Below are positions 9,364 to 18,080 of a stretch of 46,854 nucleotides of DNA, one piece after another. The notes beneath the pieces were generated by a model. The model had not been told where the DNA came from, ran no database searches, and worked only from the letters and a program-made list of their open reading frames with translations. The position numbers and the translations under genes are program-made. The stretch's first letter is position 1. Each line of letters opens with the position of its first letter. The stretch is from assembly GCA_045653425.1 (NCBI GenBank), contig JAZOLU010000013.1:1-46854 (forward strand), in the 5' to 3' direction. The DNA is from RGIG3009 sp045653425 (GTDB lineage Bacteria; Bacillota; Clostridia; Oscillospirales; Acutalibacteraceae).

Positions 9364-12170
9364 TGAACCCGATATACAAGTTTGAATTGAACCGTGAAAG
9401 CGTTAATCTTTTAGACCCAACACAAATAATCCCGGGGCGGTTGCTTGAACCCGGCGATGGCGGTTTGTACCCCGATGATAATTACCAAACATCGGGTTTA
9501 ATTGCCGTAACGCCGGGAACGACTTATATGATAAAAGACAACAACAATAACGCGGTTGTGGTTCCTGTTGTCGTATTTTATGAACCCGATAAATCGTTTT
9601 CGTATGGTTCAACGAACGTTTCGCAAGTAACAATCCCAAGTGATGGAATCGGTTTTATCCGGTTTTCTTTTCCAATAACCACAAATGGGCGTACACTTTC
9701 ATTCGCACCAACAAACGCAAGTTATAGCCCGTATCTTGGTCCCCAATCGTACCCGACTTATAAGGATGATTTAACAAAGGATTTTGAAAAGGAATCCGGG
9801 CAAGAGTTTTTCCGGGCCAAGTTGTCCGGGAATCTTACTTTTTCCGGACCGGAATATGATTGGATTGTTGGCCGTGCGTTTGATTTCCAATTTATCATTA
9901 CCATCTTTATTTCGTATGATGCGGGCCGGACGTGGACGGAATATTGGCGCGGGACGTTTTGGAAAACCGATTGCGAATTTGACAATGATTCCAAAACCGT
10001 TGTTGTCAAACCGACCGTTTGGGACCGATATAACGACGTTTTGGCCGGATTAGATAAGGAATATAACCTTATTGATTTAACGCCCGAAATCGCGTATGTA
10101 AAGGCCGATAAACGGCCAATGATTCAAGTTTACGTCCCGGGCCAATCTGTTATCGGTTGTTTTCTTTCTGGTATGTGGTGGGAACAGGAAGCGGAACCCG
10201 AAAGCGACGAAACGAAATTGGTTAATGATTTCAAGTTTGCGTTGAATAAGGTAATGACGATTGCGGACGTTTCCGGTTCAATATCGCCACAACTACCTTC
10301 ATTTTTCAATAAGACATTCCCCGGCGATGAACGATTTAACCCGGGTATGATGGGAACAACCGATTTCCCGGGTTCCGAATATACGATGCGTTATTACTTT
10401 TATGCGGGCGGCGGCGGCGCAACACAACGTTGGCAAATCTTGCGTAATTCGGATTCGACCGTATTGTGGGAAAAATCTTGGTCCGGCGGAACGATGCCGG
10501 ATATTACGCTACCACAAACGGTTGTTTTAACGCCGGTTTCCGGAACAGGCGCAACGGGGAACGTTACATTGTATGTTCACGACATACCGGTTTATTCGCG
10601 TTATGTTTTGGACACGCCAACGATTAGCGGGTTGGATACATACCCGATTCCGGACGACGATATTGTGGAAAATAACCGGAATTATACCCGCGTAATCGGG
10701 TATTATTTCCCCGACACAATCTATTTTTCAACGTCATTAACAACGACGCCAAACCAATGGGGATTGTACCAACCCGGACAATATTACCAACCGCCGTATT
10801 TGTATTGGTCGCCCGATTTGTTCCCGGTTGCCCGTAACGCCTGGGGCCGCGTTTCAATTTGGTTTACCTTTTCCGCGTTCGATTGGATTGTTGAGGAATC
10901 CGGGCGGCAACCGTTCACGATTCGCCACGCGTACCCGCTTTCGTCTGTAATTTCGGTTTTATTGGCCAAGATTGCACCCGAAATAACCCACGAAGCAACA
11001 ACGGATTATTCGCAATTCCTGTATGGCGAAAATCTTATTGGAATAACCCAAACGTTGTTGATTACCCCGAAATCGAACATTGTAACGGCGGGTTATGACC
11101 AACCGGCACAAAAGGCCCCAATAACGTTAAAGAACGTTACGGATATGTTGCGCGATTGTTTCCGTTGTTATTGGTTCGTTGATGAACAAAACCGGTTCCG
11201 AATCGAACATATACAATATTTCCGCAACGGCGGTTCGTATTCCGGTTCGCCGGTTGTCGGTATTGATTTGACGACACAAAAGGTTTCGCGCAACGGCAAG
11301 GCGTGGGCGTTTGGCCGTGACCAATACAAATTCGACAAACCGGAAATGGCGGCACGTTATCAATTTGGTTGGATGGACGATGTAACCCAATTGTTTGAGG
11401 GTTACCCGATTGATATTGTTTCGAAATATGTGAACCCGGACAACATCGAACAAATTGATGTTTCGCGTTTTACGTCCGATATTGATTACATTTTGTTAAA
11501 CCCGGGCGAAATATCCAAAGATGGTTTTGTATTATTGGCGGGTATTGCAAACAATCTGTTGTCGGAAACAAAAACGATTGTAACCACACAATCCGGTTCA
11601 ACCGGTTATGGTCTGATAATGCCGTTTACACGCGACCAAGGCGCGAAAATACGGATTCGAATAAAGGTTGATTCCGGTAACGCGGTTGTACGTTTTGCAA
11701 CGGCGGGCGGCACGGGTATTTCAAGCGGTCCACGTTTTTATTCAACGGATGGAATCGTTACGCAAACACTTAACGTTCCCGATAACGTCGGCCGGTTAAT
11801 TGTTAATACATCGGTAATCGGGGCGACTGTAACGGTTTATGAGGTTTCAAGCGGTTACGCGTTGCCGTATTACAATTATGTTGTTGATAACCAAGACCAT
11901 TATTTGCAAAACGCGTATGTGGCGTTTTGCATCTTACAACGATATTATGCGTTCGATATGCCCGCCCGTCATTATTCAATAAATGGCGTTCAAATGTACG
12001 CGCAAGGCATTAAAAAGTTAAAGAATCAAACATTACGTTTCCCGACATTGAACGACCCGGATTTGGTGCAATTAGTCAAAACAAATTTGGGTAACGGAAT
12101 GATTGAAAAATTGTCCGTAAATTTGTCGTCAAGGAACGCAAACGCAACATTAAAATATGATACCGAATAA
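9363..12170 (+). CDS. Baseplate/tail hub-like protein with inserted jelly-roll-like domain
   Basis: 935-residue tail protein starting in the TAATG at the end of the tape measure gene. The N-terminal segment MNPIYKFEL and the part from about residue 120 (YPTYKDDL, then FFRAKLSGNLTF and FWKTDC) look like one baseplate-type protein interrupted by about 110 residues (NLLDP..., PGTTYMI, FYEPDKSF, GFIRFSF) that resemble the carbohydrate-binding jelly-roll modules common in Bacteroidales proteins. A similar beta-rich stretch lies near residues 715-840. The gene is visibly richer in A+T than the tape measure and uses more TTA codons, hinting at separate ancestry. Probably part of the tail tip that contacts the capsule. 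Confidence 0.6.
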   Translation: MNPIYKFELNRESVNLLDPTQIIPGRLLEPGDGGLYPDDNYQTSGLIAVTPGTTYMIKDNNNNAVVVPVVVFYEPDKSFSYGSTNVSQVTIPSDGIGFIRFSFPITTNGRTLSFAPTNASYSPYLGPQSYPTYKDDLTKDFEKESGQEFFRAKLSGNLTFSGPEYDWIVGRAFDFQFIITIFISYDAGRTWTEYWRGTFWKTDCEFDNDSKTVVVKPTVWDRYNDVLAGLDKEYNLIDLTPEIAYVKADKRPMIQVYVPGQSVIGCFLSGMWWEQEAEPESDETKLVNDFKFALNKVMTIADVSGSISPQLPSFFNKTFPGDERFNPGMMGTTDFPGSEYTMRYYFYAGGGGATQRWQILRNSDSTVLWEKSWSGGTMPDITLPQTVVLTPVSGTGATGNVTLYVHDIPVYSRYVLDTPTISGLDTYPIPDDDIVENNRNYTRVIGYYFPDTIYFSTSLTTTPNQWGLYQPGQYYQPPYLYWSPDLFPVARNAWGRVSIWFTFSAFDWIVEESGRQPFTIRHAYPLSSVISVLLAKIAPEITHEATTDYSQFLYGENLIGITQTLLITPKSNIVTAGYDQPAQKAPITLKNVTDMLRDCFRCYWFVDEQNRFRIEHIQYFRNGGSYSGSPVVGIDLTTQKVSRNGKAWAFGRDQYKFDKPEMAARYQFGWMDDVTQLFEGYPIDIVSKYVNPDNIEQIDVSRFTSDIDYILLNPGEISKDGFVLLAGIANNLLSETKTIVTTQSGSTGYGLIMPFTRDQGAKIRIRIKVDSGNAVVRFATAGGTGISSGPRFYSTDGIVTQTLNVPDNVGRLIVNTSVIGATVTVYEVSSGYALPYYNYVVDNQDHYLQNAYVAFCILQRYYAFDMPARHYSINGVQMYAQGIKKLKNQTLRFPTLNDPDLVQLVKTNLGNGMIEKLSVNLSSRNANATLKYDTE

Positions 12171-13026
12171 CAATTTAAGCGTTTTGCCTTGGTATGAATC
12201 CATTGAGCAACAGAACGCCCGCAAATGGTGGGCGTATGGCCGTGTTTATCCTTTGTTTACACCGGCCGGATTCCTGTTGCCGTTCCAAATTCTGTTACCT
12301 TGGCGATATTCGCCAACGGTGAACCAATGTATTTTGTACGACGCTAATACGGGCGCAATCGTTGACAATGGCGTTGCGGCGAAATTAACCAACACCGGAT
12401 TCCAATTCAAAAACTTTCAATCGCAAGGTTACACCGTTGGCGTTTATCCCGGTTTGTTGCCCGCATTTACGACGTTGCCGAATGGCCGGTATTATTTGCG
12501 AATCCAAATTAACGGCGTTTATTACTATTCGGAAATATTTACAGTTGTAAACGACATCCAACCGTATTTGAAAATTAAATGGTGGGACACGGACGATTTC
12601 ATTATGGACGCGGGCGTTATCGTTTACAACAATCCGGTTTTCAAGAACGTTTTGTATCTTCAAAGCGATTTGGCGAAACCCGAATATCCGTTTGAAGAAG
12701 AGGGCGAAACCCGGGATGGTTACTTTTTCCCGACAAAGCAAATTTCCGAAAAACGATACCGGTTCAATTTCCTTGCGTCCGAATACCTGTTGGACGTTAT
12801 GCGATTTATTCGAATGTCCGATTTTGCCGAAATCGAATACCACGGGCAAACGTACAGTTTGGACACGTTCTTAATTACCCCGGAATGGGAAAGTAACGGC
12901 GACGTTGCGGCGGTTGAAGCGGTTTTTGATACGGCAACCGTGGCAAAGAAAATCGGATTGGGTTACGTAAAGGCCCAACGCGGCGATTACAACGACGATT
13001 TCAACAACGATTACGATAACAATTAA
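12157..13026 (+). CDS. Putative distal tail / baseplate protein
   Basis: 289 residues, beta-rich and aromatic-rich, no transmembrane segment. It overlaps the preceding baseplate gene by 14 bp. The C-terminus is an Asp/Asn-rich tail (DYNDDFNNDYDNN) that echoes an internal motif of the structural protein at 2198; such a tail may bind calcium. Position between the hub-like protein and the fibre suggests a tail-tip component. Not assigned to a family. Confidence 0.5.
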   Translation: MIPNNNLSVLPWYESIEQQNARKWWAYGRVYPLFTPAGFLLPFQILLPWRYSPTVNQCILYDANTGAIVDNGVAAKLTNTGFQFKNFQSQGYTVGVYPGLLPAFTTLPNGRYYLRIQINGVYYYSEIFTVVNDIQPYLKIKWWDTDDFIMDAGVIVYNNPVFKNVLYLQSDLAKPEYPFEEEGETRDGYFFPTKQISEKRYRFNFLASEYLLDVMRFIRMSDFAEIEYHGQTYSLDTFLITPEWESNGDVAAVEAVFDTATVAKKIGLGYVKAQRGDYNDDFNNDYDNN

Positions 13027-13038
13027 ACAAACCAAATT

Positions 13039-14847
13039 ATGGCAAATTACGCAACAATAAAGGCGGCGATACAAGAGGTTATTAAAACCAATGGTAACGA
13101 AGAAATAACCGGCGCATTGCTTCAACAATCTTTGTTGGCAATGATAAATTCGTTGGGCGCGGAATATCAATTTTGTGGCGTTGCCACACCGTCAACCGAC
13201 CCGGGTACACCCGACCACAACGTTGCATACATCGCGGGCGTTGGAACGTACCCGAATTTCAACAACACAACGGTTCCCATCAACAAAATTGCCGTGTTCA
13301 AATACAACGGTTCGTGGACGGTTGAAACGGCGACCATCGGGCAAGATTACGACCACGAATTGGATGAAATCAAGACATTGGGATTTATGGCCGATGTTTT
13401 CCAATATTCGACGTTTACGGCACAAACGCCGAACATTACTTTGGAAAACACGTTAAGGTTGTCACAAGTTGGCGATTTTATCGAAATTAAGGTAAATGCG
13501 AATGGCGCGGCCGGTTCGATTTTGAGAAAGCCAACATCTTACAATCAACCCCAAATTCGATATACGGCACAACGCACGTTGCAAGTACGTTTCACAACCG
13601 CCATTAACTTTACTTACCAAGACCAACGAAACGTTGATTGGAACGCAATACAGGTTATCCGGGTCGAATTAACGTCCATTGTCGGAAGCACATACGAATA
13701 CACCGTTTATTTGGATGGAATAGAGGTTGGAACACAAGAAACAACCTCCGCAATTGACTATTCGTTAATCGGCTACAATTCGATAATGACTTTGTATTAC
13801 ATCAAAGCCAAAATCGGCGGAATCCAAAAGAAATATGCGCGATTTGCAAGTATGCCCGGGGCCGTCGGCGTTACCGATGTAACCGTACCGGCCGAAATTC
13901 AAAGCGTTGCCGACATTGACGTACAGTTGCAAGAACTTGAACAAAAGGTTGAGAATTTGAAAGGCGGCAATTTATTGTACCTATTCAAGAAAGATTCCAC
14001 GCTTTGGAATGTACAAAGCCATTTTGCCATTTATGTTCCGTTGAAAGCGGGATATTATATGCTTATTGCAATTGGATATTACACATATTCGGGCGCGGCC
14101 GGTTATCCAAACGGATATTGGCGAATGGAACGCGCCAATTTGATGAAATACGAAAACGGCAAATGGACAACCATTCAATCACAAGCGTTGGTCGCGGGCG
14201 AAAACGAATTTGTGTTGCAATGGGCGGGCGGAAACGATTATAATTATTCGGGCAACTTTTCCGGCGGTTTCCACTACGGCGAAACCATCAACGAAACCGG
14301 CGCGTGGGTCGAATTTATTATTGACGGCCAAATTATAACAGAACCCGCAAAGGACTTGCCGTTAAAGCCCTGTTCAAGTTTCATTTATCGGGAATATTCC
14401 CCGATTTACCGGAGAGATACGGGAACGATTGCCGCGTGGCATTTGAAAGAAACAGAAATAACGCGTGATGGTTATAAATGCCGCAATGAATTGTTCTTGG
14501 TTCAAAACATTGGTTTTTACGCGTTCGGCGGAATCTGTTGTGTTTCCCGTTATTTAGGCGAAAAGGCGATGCCGGAAAATGTGAACACAATAACCGATTT
14601 GGGCGATGGTTCTACAACTATTGCAAACCAATTTATTAGCAATGGCAATAGAATACATTATGAGGGCCACGGCGTCATTACAGAGGTTGAAAGCCGCGTT
14701 TTGTTCGGCCCGAATGATTCGGATTGTTCCCGTTGGGTTTATAATTCCCCGGAATACACAAAATATTACAGGCGAACGCCGGATATTCCGGGCGACGTTA
14801 ACAACCGATTGGTTACAGAACAAACCGTAATATTCAAAATGCAATGA
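13039..14847 (+). CDS. Tail fibre / receptor-binding protein
   Basis: 602 residues. The N-terminal ~45 residues (MANYATIKAAIQEVI ... LLQQSLLAMINSLG) form a short helical module widely used as the attachment end of Bacteroidales phage fibres; this is recognised from memory. The remainder is beta-rich, with a short helical heptad stretch near residues 295-310 (VQLQELEQKVENL) that could trimerise, followed by a Trp/Tyr-rich C-terminal half likely to bind the surface receptor. It is the last structural gene before lysis and its stop overlaps the holin start (ATGA). No depolymerase active site is recognised. Confidence 0.7.
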   Translation: MANYATIKAAIQEVIKTNGNEEITGALLQQSLLAMINSLGAEYQFCGVATPSTDPGTPDHNVAYIAGVGTYPNFNNTTVPINKIAVFKYNGSWTVETATIGQDYDHELDEIKTLGFMADVFQYSTFTAQTPNITLENTLRLSQVGDFIEIKVNANGAAGSILRKPTSYNQPQIRYTAQRTLQVRFTTAINFTYQDQRNVDWNAIQVIRVELTSIVGSTYEYTVYLDGIEVGTQETTSAIDYSLIGYNSIMTLYYIKAKIGGIQKKYARFASMPGAVGVTDVTVPAEIQSVADIDVQLQELEQKVENLKGGNLLYLFKKDSTLWNVQSHFAIYVPLKAGYYMLIAIGYYTYSGAAGYPNGYWRMERANLMKYENGKWTTIQSQALVAGENEFVLQWAGGNDYNYSGNFSGGFHYGETINETGAWVEFIIDGQIITEPAKDLPLKPCSSFIYREYSPIYRRDTGTIAAWHLKETEITRDGYKCRNELFLVQNIGFYAFGGICCVSRYLGEKAMPENVNTITDLGDGSTTIANQFISNGNRIHYEGHGVITEVESRVLFGPNDSDCSRWVYNSPEYTKYYRRTPDIPGDVNNRLVTEQTVIFKMQ

Positions 14848-15416
14848 TTCGGACAATGACAATATACCCGGCAAAGATTTTGGCCGGAATCCTTGCCGGG
14901 TTCCTTTCCCTGTTCGTGGAAAACCTGTTGCCGTTGTTCATAACGGTAACGGTATTCGAATTTGTTGATTTCATAACCGGCGTTATAAAATCGGCCGTGG
15001 TTGCCAAGCGGTCAAAACAAAAATTCGCGTTCGAATCAATCAAGGCGTGGCGCACGATATACAAATACGTTTTCATCTTGATTGGTATTGTATTGGCCGA
15101 AATGTTGGACCAAACCGTTGCCAACGAATCCCGGTTGCGGTTCGCCAATTACTTTACGGCATTTTGTTGCGGCGTGGAATTTTGGTCGTTCCTTGAAAAC
15201 GCGGCCGTCATTTCGGACCATCCAATTTTCCGTTGGTTGCGCCGGTTTATGAAATTCAAATTGGAAGATGAAATTGGAATGACGTTTGAGGATGCACAAA
15301 AACCCGGGAAAGACGAAATTTGCGCATCTTGCCAATATAACGTTGCTGGAACGTGTACTTTGAAACCGAAAGATTTAGAAAAATGTCCTTTGAGAAATGA
15401 AGAAACAAAACATTGA
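14844..15416 (+). CDS. Holin with C-terminal cysteine tail
   Basis: 190 residues. Hydrophobic segments near the N-terminus (PAKILAGILAGFLSLF and LLPLFITVTVFEF followed by VDFITGVIKS) and at 72-85 (YVFILIGIVLAEML) match phage holins of the toxin-secretion/phage-lysis family, which permeabilise the inner membrane to release endolysin. The C-terminal 35 residues form a C-x2-C-x6-C-x11-C pattern, suggesting a small zinc-binding tail on the cytoplasmic side. The gene overlaps the amidase gene by 20 bp. The holin call rests on topology and the neighbouring amidase. Confidence 0.75.
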   Translation: MIRTMTIYPAKILAGILAGFLSLFVENLLPLFITVTVFEFVDFITGVIKSAVVAKRSKQKFAFESIKAWRTIYKYVFILIGIVLAEMLDQTVANESRLRFANYFTAFCCGVEFWSFLENAAVISDHPIFRWLRRFMKFKLEDEIGMTFEDAQKPGKDEICASCQYNVAGTCTLKPKDLEKCPLRNEETKH

Positions 15417-15891
15417 CGCAATTGTTATCCATTGCACGGCATCCCGGGCCGGTCAAGATTTACGCGCCGCCGATATTGACAAAATGCACCAAGAACGCGG
15501 GTTTGCGATGATTGGTTACAATTACGTCGTGGACCTTGACGGGACGGTTGAGGACGGGCGGCCGTTGACGCGTGACGGGGCGCATTGCAACACGGCCGGA
15601 TTGTCCGGGAAATCGTACAACAAACATTCAATCGGAATCGTGTACGTTGGCGGCCTTGACGAAAACGGGAACCCGGCCGACACGCGGACGCCGGAACAGA
15701 AACAGGCATTGGCCGATTTGGTTTACCGTCTTATCAACGAATACCCGATTGTTGAGGTTATCGGGCATCGGGACGCAAGCCCGGACAAAAACGGAAACGG
15801 GAAAATCGAACGGAACGAATGGATAAAACAATGTCCGTGTTTCGATGTACGGGCGGAATTTCCAATGGCGATTTGCACGGCGAAACGATGA
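15397..15891 (+). CDS. N-acetylmuramoyl-L-alanine amidase (endolysin)
   Basis: 164 residues, amidase_2/T7-lysozyme-like zinc enzyme cutting the bond between N-acetylmuramic acid and L-alanine in peptidoglycan. Likely zinc ligands are H12 (VIHCTAS), H124 (IGHRD) and C146 or C148 (KQCPCFDV); Y41 (GYNYVV) matches the conserved tyrosine. Between H124 and the Cys lies D130-E141 (DKNGNGKIERNE), which fits an EF-hand calcium loop exactly; this insertion is common in Bacteroidales relatives. No signal peptide, so it needs the upstream holin. Stop overlaps the next start as ATGA. Confidence 0.9.
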   Translation: MKKQNIDAIVIHCTASRAGQDLRAADIDKMHQERGFAMIGYNYVVDLDGTVEDGRPLTRDGAHCNTAGLSGKSYNKHSIGIVYVGGLDENGNPADTRTPEQKQALADLVYRLINEYPIVEVIGHRDASPDKNGNGKIERNEWIKQCPCFDVRAEFPMAICTAKR

Positions 15892-16298
15892 AAACGATTC
15901 TTTCGATACTGTTGTGGATATGGCAAGCCCCGCAAAACATTGTCGGGCTTGCCTTGCGTCTTTGGTATCGGGGCCGTGTCGCCGTCGTCCTGTTGTACGA
16001 CCATCATTGCGGCTACGTAACGTACCGGGTCGTTCCGGATTTGCACGGCGGCGGAATATCGCTTGGCGCAACGGTATTGGTTCGGTATTATTTCATCGAA
16101 TCCCCGGAATTGTACGCACACGAATACGGCCACGTTAAACAATCCCGGATTCTTGGGCCGTTGTACCTGTTCGTCATTGGCATACCGTCGTTGTTGTGGG
16201 CCTGTTGGTACAGGAAACACAAACGCGGGTCGTATTACGCTTTTTATACTGAAAAATGGGCCGATAAATTGGGCGGCGTTGTACGGCCGAAAAATTGA
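15888..16298 (+). CDS. HEYGH zinc-metallopeptidase-like protein in lysis cassette
   Basis: 136 residues from the ATG at 15888, chosen because it forms a 4-bp overlap with the amidase stop; a longer in-frame alternative would start inside the amidase. The motif HEYGH (78-82) followed by YTEKWADKLGG (120-130) has the HExxH plus downstream Glu (E122) and Asp of small gluzincin-type metallopeptidases. Two weakly hydrophobic segments (about 4-24 and 91-107) may tether it to the membrane. Its place among lysis genes suggests action on envelope or virion proteins, but no substrate can be read from sequence. Similar proteins are usually annotated hypothetical. Confidence 0.6.
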   Translation: MKTILSILLWIWQAPQNIVGLALRLWYRGRVAVVLLYDHHCGYVTYRVVPDLHGGGISLGATVLVRYYFIESPELYAHEYGHVKQSRILGPLYLFVIGIPSLLWACWYRKHKRGSYYAFYTEKWADKLGGVVRPKN

Positions 16299-16307
16299 TT
16301 ACCTTTG
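16278..16307 (+). promoter_or_regulatory. Bacteroidota-type promoter inside the 3' end of the HEYGH gene
   Basis: GTTG at 16278-16281, an 18-nt spacer and TACCTTTG at 16300-16307 fit the -33/-7 elements of Bacteroidota sigma-ABfr promoters. It would drive the genes at 16333 and 16695. Confidence 0.6.
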
Positions 16308-16332
16308 CATAAACCTTTAACATTAAAGTATT

Positions 16333-16695
16333 ATGGACAAACAACAACTTATTGCGTTGATTAACGCGAAAATCGCCGGTCAAGGAACGAACTTTGACGC
16401 GGGCGGGGCTTTGGCCGAAATCCTGTTGGCCCTTGCGGGCGCGTCCGCGCCGATTGAGGTTGCCGACATTACCGGTTTAACCGACGACCAATTGGATTCG
16501 TTGAACGTCGGCGATAAGGTCGCCAAGAAAACCGGAACCGCGCAACACCTGTACGTCGTTTCGTACAAAGACGCCGAAAATGGCGGTTTGTGTTTGACGT
16601 ACACCGACGCGTCCACGGTCGAAACCGTGTCGTATGACCATACGGAAAGCGGATGGGCGTACAACAGTACGGACAAAACCAACATCGCGGGATAA
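16333..16695 (+). CDS. Small protein, unknown function, with own promoter
   Basis: 120 residues, soluble, with a helical N-terminus (MDKQQLIALINAKIAG) resembling the helical attachment module of the fibre gene, and a C-terminal beta-rich half. It begins about 25 nt after a promoter-like TACCTTTG and ends in a TAATG junction with the spanin-like gene. It could be a small virion accessory or fibre-associated protein; no family recognised. Confidence 0.6.
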   Translation: MDKQQLIALINAKIAGQGTNFDAGGALAEILLALAGASAPIEVADITGLTDDQLDSLNVGDKVAKKTGTAQHLYVVSYKDAENGGLCLTYTDASTVETVSYDHTESGWAYNSTDKTNIAG

Positions 16696-17315
16696 TGGGC
16701 GTTCGTACCAAAATCGAAATCGGGGTTGCGGTCCTTTTGGCCGCAATCCTGTTGTTATGTGCCGGGCAACAACGGCGCATCAAACAGTTGGCCGCCGAAC
16801 GGGACCGGTACGCCGGGAACACGGCGGCGTTATTGTCCGACGTCGAACGTTACCGTGTCCGGGATTCCTTGAACGCCGCCCGGGTGCAATCGCTTGAATT
16901 GACCGTAAAGGAATACGAACGGTTCCGGGCCGACGATGCGGCATTGATAAAACAGTTGAAGCAACGCAACCGGGATTTGGCCGCCGTCAACAAAACCCAA
17001 TCCCAAACCATCATTGATTTGCGGGCGGTCCCACGCGATACCGTCGTGTTGGTCCGGGATTCCATCATAACCCCGGCGGTCGCGGTCCATTGCGGCGACG
17101 CGTGGTTTGACTTTGACGGCATCTTGACGGCCGACCAATTCACGGGCAAGTTGACCAACCGGGATTCCCTGTTGTTGGCCGAAACGGTCAAATACCGCCG
17201 ATTCCTTGGTTTCCTTTGGAAAACACGAAAAGTTGAGGACCGGCAATTGGACGTTGTAAGCAAAAACCCGCATACGGAAATAATGGGAATCGAACACGTC
17301 GTAATCGAAAAATAA
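16695..17315 (+). CDS. Spanin-like membrane-anchored coiled-coil protein
   Basis: 206 residues from the ATG at 16695 (TAATG junction; longer in-frame starts lie inside the upstream gene). One N-terminal membrane segment at about 8-25 (IGVAVLLAAILLLCAG) is followed by about 90 residues of charged coiled coil and a conserved C-terminal part. This single-pass N-in, periplasmic coiled-coil layout next to holin and amidase fits an Rz-like inner-membrane spanin. No separate outer-membrane lipoprotein partner and no canonical lipobox were found. A terminator follows, ending the late operon. Confidence 0.55.
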   Translation: MGVRTKIEIGVAVLLAAILLLCAGQQRRIKQLAAERDRYAGNTAALLSDVERYRVRDSLNAARVQSLELTVKEYERFRADDAALIKQLKQRNRDLAAVNKTQSQTIIDLRAVPRDTVVLVRDSIITPAVAVHCGDAWFDFDGILTADQFTGKLTNRDSLLLAETVKYRRFLGFLWKTRKVEDRQLDVVSKNPHTEIMGIEHVVIEK

Positions 17316-17373
17316 CGATATTTGCACCAACCGACCGATTCTTATACGCAACAATAGGTTTTCGGCCTGTTAA

Positions 17374-17398
17374 CCGTCCCGATTGGGGCGGTTTTTTT
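17374..17398 (+). terminator. Intrinsic terminator at end of late operon
   Basis: Stem CCGTCCC / GGGGCGG (7 bp with one wobble), 4-nt loop GATT, then seven T residues. It closes the structural/lysis operon. Confidence 0.9.
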
Positions 17399-17412
17399 CG
17401 TTCCATCCCGGA

Positions 17413-17499
17413 TTTGGCCGTTTTTAGGCGATTTCCGGGGCTTTTGCGGTCCGGGTGGCACAACTTATCATCCGCGCCGTAAAAGTGTCTTAAATCGAA
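17413..17499 (+). repeat. Dispersed intergenic repeat, copy 1
   Basis: Shares ordered blocks with the gap at 20459: GGCCGTTTT, GGCGATTT, CAAC..ATCATC, GCGCC and a 15-nt identity (GTGTCTTAAATCGAA). The 332-bp gap 17316-17647 holds this repeat between a terminator and an early promoter; no gene is visible in it. Confidence 0.6.
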
Positions 17500-17554
17500 G
17501 AAACGCAAAAAATAACTTATTTTGGCCCGAAACTGAAAAAATATAGAAAAAACT

Positions 17555-17584
17555 TTTGGAATTTAAAATAAATGCCTACCTTTG
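17555..17584 (+). promoter_or_regulatory. Early promoter P1
   Basis: TTTG at 17555-17558, 18-nt A+T-rich spacer, TACCTTTG at 17577-17584. The element is nearly the same as P2 (20667) and P3 (30449), including the TTTTGG(T)AATT around the -33 box. Confidence 0.8.
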
Positions 17585-17647
17585 TGCCGTGGTTGATATG
17601 ACAACCCGACGGCCGGGGCCGGTTCCCCGATACAAACAACAACAGTT
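17585..17647 (+). promoter_or_regulatory. Tandem-hairpin 5' leader, copy 1
   Basis: Directly after P1. Hairpin 1: GGTTG (17591) with CAACC (17602), loop ATATGA. Hairpin 2: CGGGG (17614) with CCCCG (17625), loop CCGGTT. An A-rich stretch then leads to GTT-ATG. The same two-hairpin plan recurs at 20703 and 30483 with compensatory changes in the stems, so it is probably a conserved RNA element in early mRNAs. Confidence 0.65.
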
Positions 17648-17881
17648 ATGGCAACGTTAAAATACACCACAAAGGAAATCAACCGAAATTACAAAATCAA
17701 GGTTTCCGGGCTTTATGAGGGTTCCAAAATCAACACATTGGTTGGCGTGTCCGGCCTTATCCGCTTGGTCGGCGACATTGAATTAACCAACCGTCTTTTG
17801 GACCGTGCGTTTAACGATATGACCGACGTTTGCGTTTGCAAATTGCGTCGCGGCATCAAGATTTCGTTTTACGTTGCTTAA
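17648..17881 (+). CDS. Small early protein, unknown
   Basis: 77 residues, basic, soluble, first gene behind early promoter P1 and its tandem-hairpin leader. No motif recognised. Strong promoter and small size fit an early host-takeover or regulatory protein, but nothing in the sequence proves it. It starts a run of closely spaced small genes up to 19436. Confidence 0.7.
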   Translation: MATLKYTTKEINRNYKIKVSGLYEGSKINTLVGVSGLIRLVGDIELTNRLLDRAFNDMTDVCVCKLRRGIKISFYVA

Positions 17882-17891
17882 TCCCCGAAAT

Positions 17892-18080
17892 ATGAAAGAA
17901 TTGCACAACACCGTTTTCCCCGGTCACGTAACCGGAAATATGTTCGAATACCGGGGCGTTGGAATCTTTCAACACGGGACCCGTTACCGGATTGATTTTG
18001 CAACCGGCAGCAAATGGGTTTCGTCGCTTGAATGGGCGAAACGTGTAATTGATTCAGTCTTAAAAACCCATCGGATATGA
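17892..18080 (+). CDS. Small early protein, unknown
   Basis: 62 residues starting at the ATG at 17892 (an upstream TTG in the same frame overlaps the preceding gene and is less likely). The stop overlaps the next start as ATGA. Contains a short predicted beta-rich core (HGTRYRIDFATGSKWVSS). No family recognised. Confidence 0.65.
   Translation: MKELHNTVFPGHVTGNMFEYRGVGIFQHGTRYRIDFATGSKWVSSLEWAKRVIDSVLKTHRI

Noticed and set aside
9363..14847. Diversity-generating retroelement acting on tail genes
   Set aside because: No reverse transcriptase or template repeat was found in the window.
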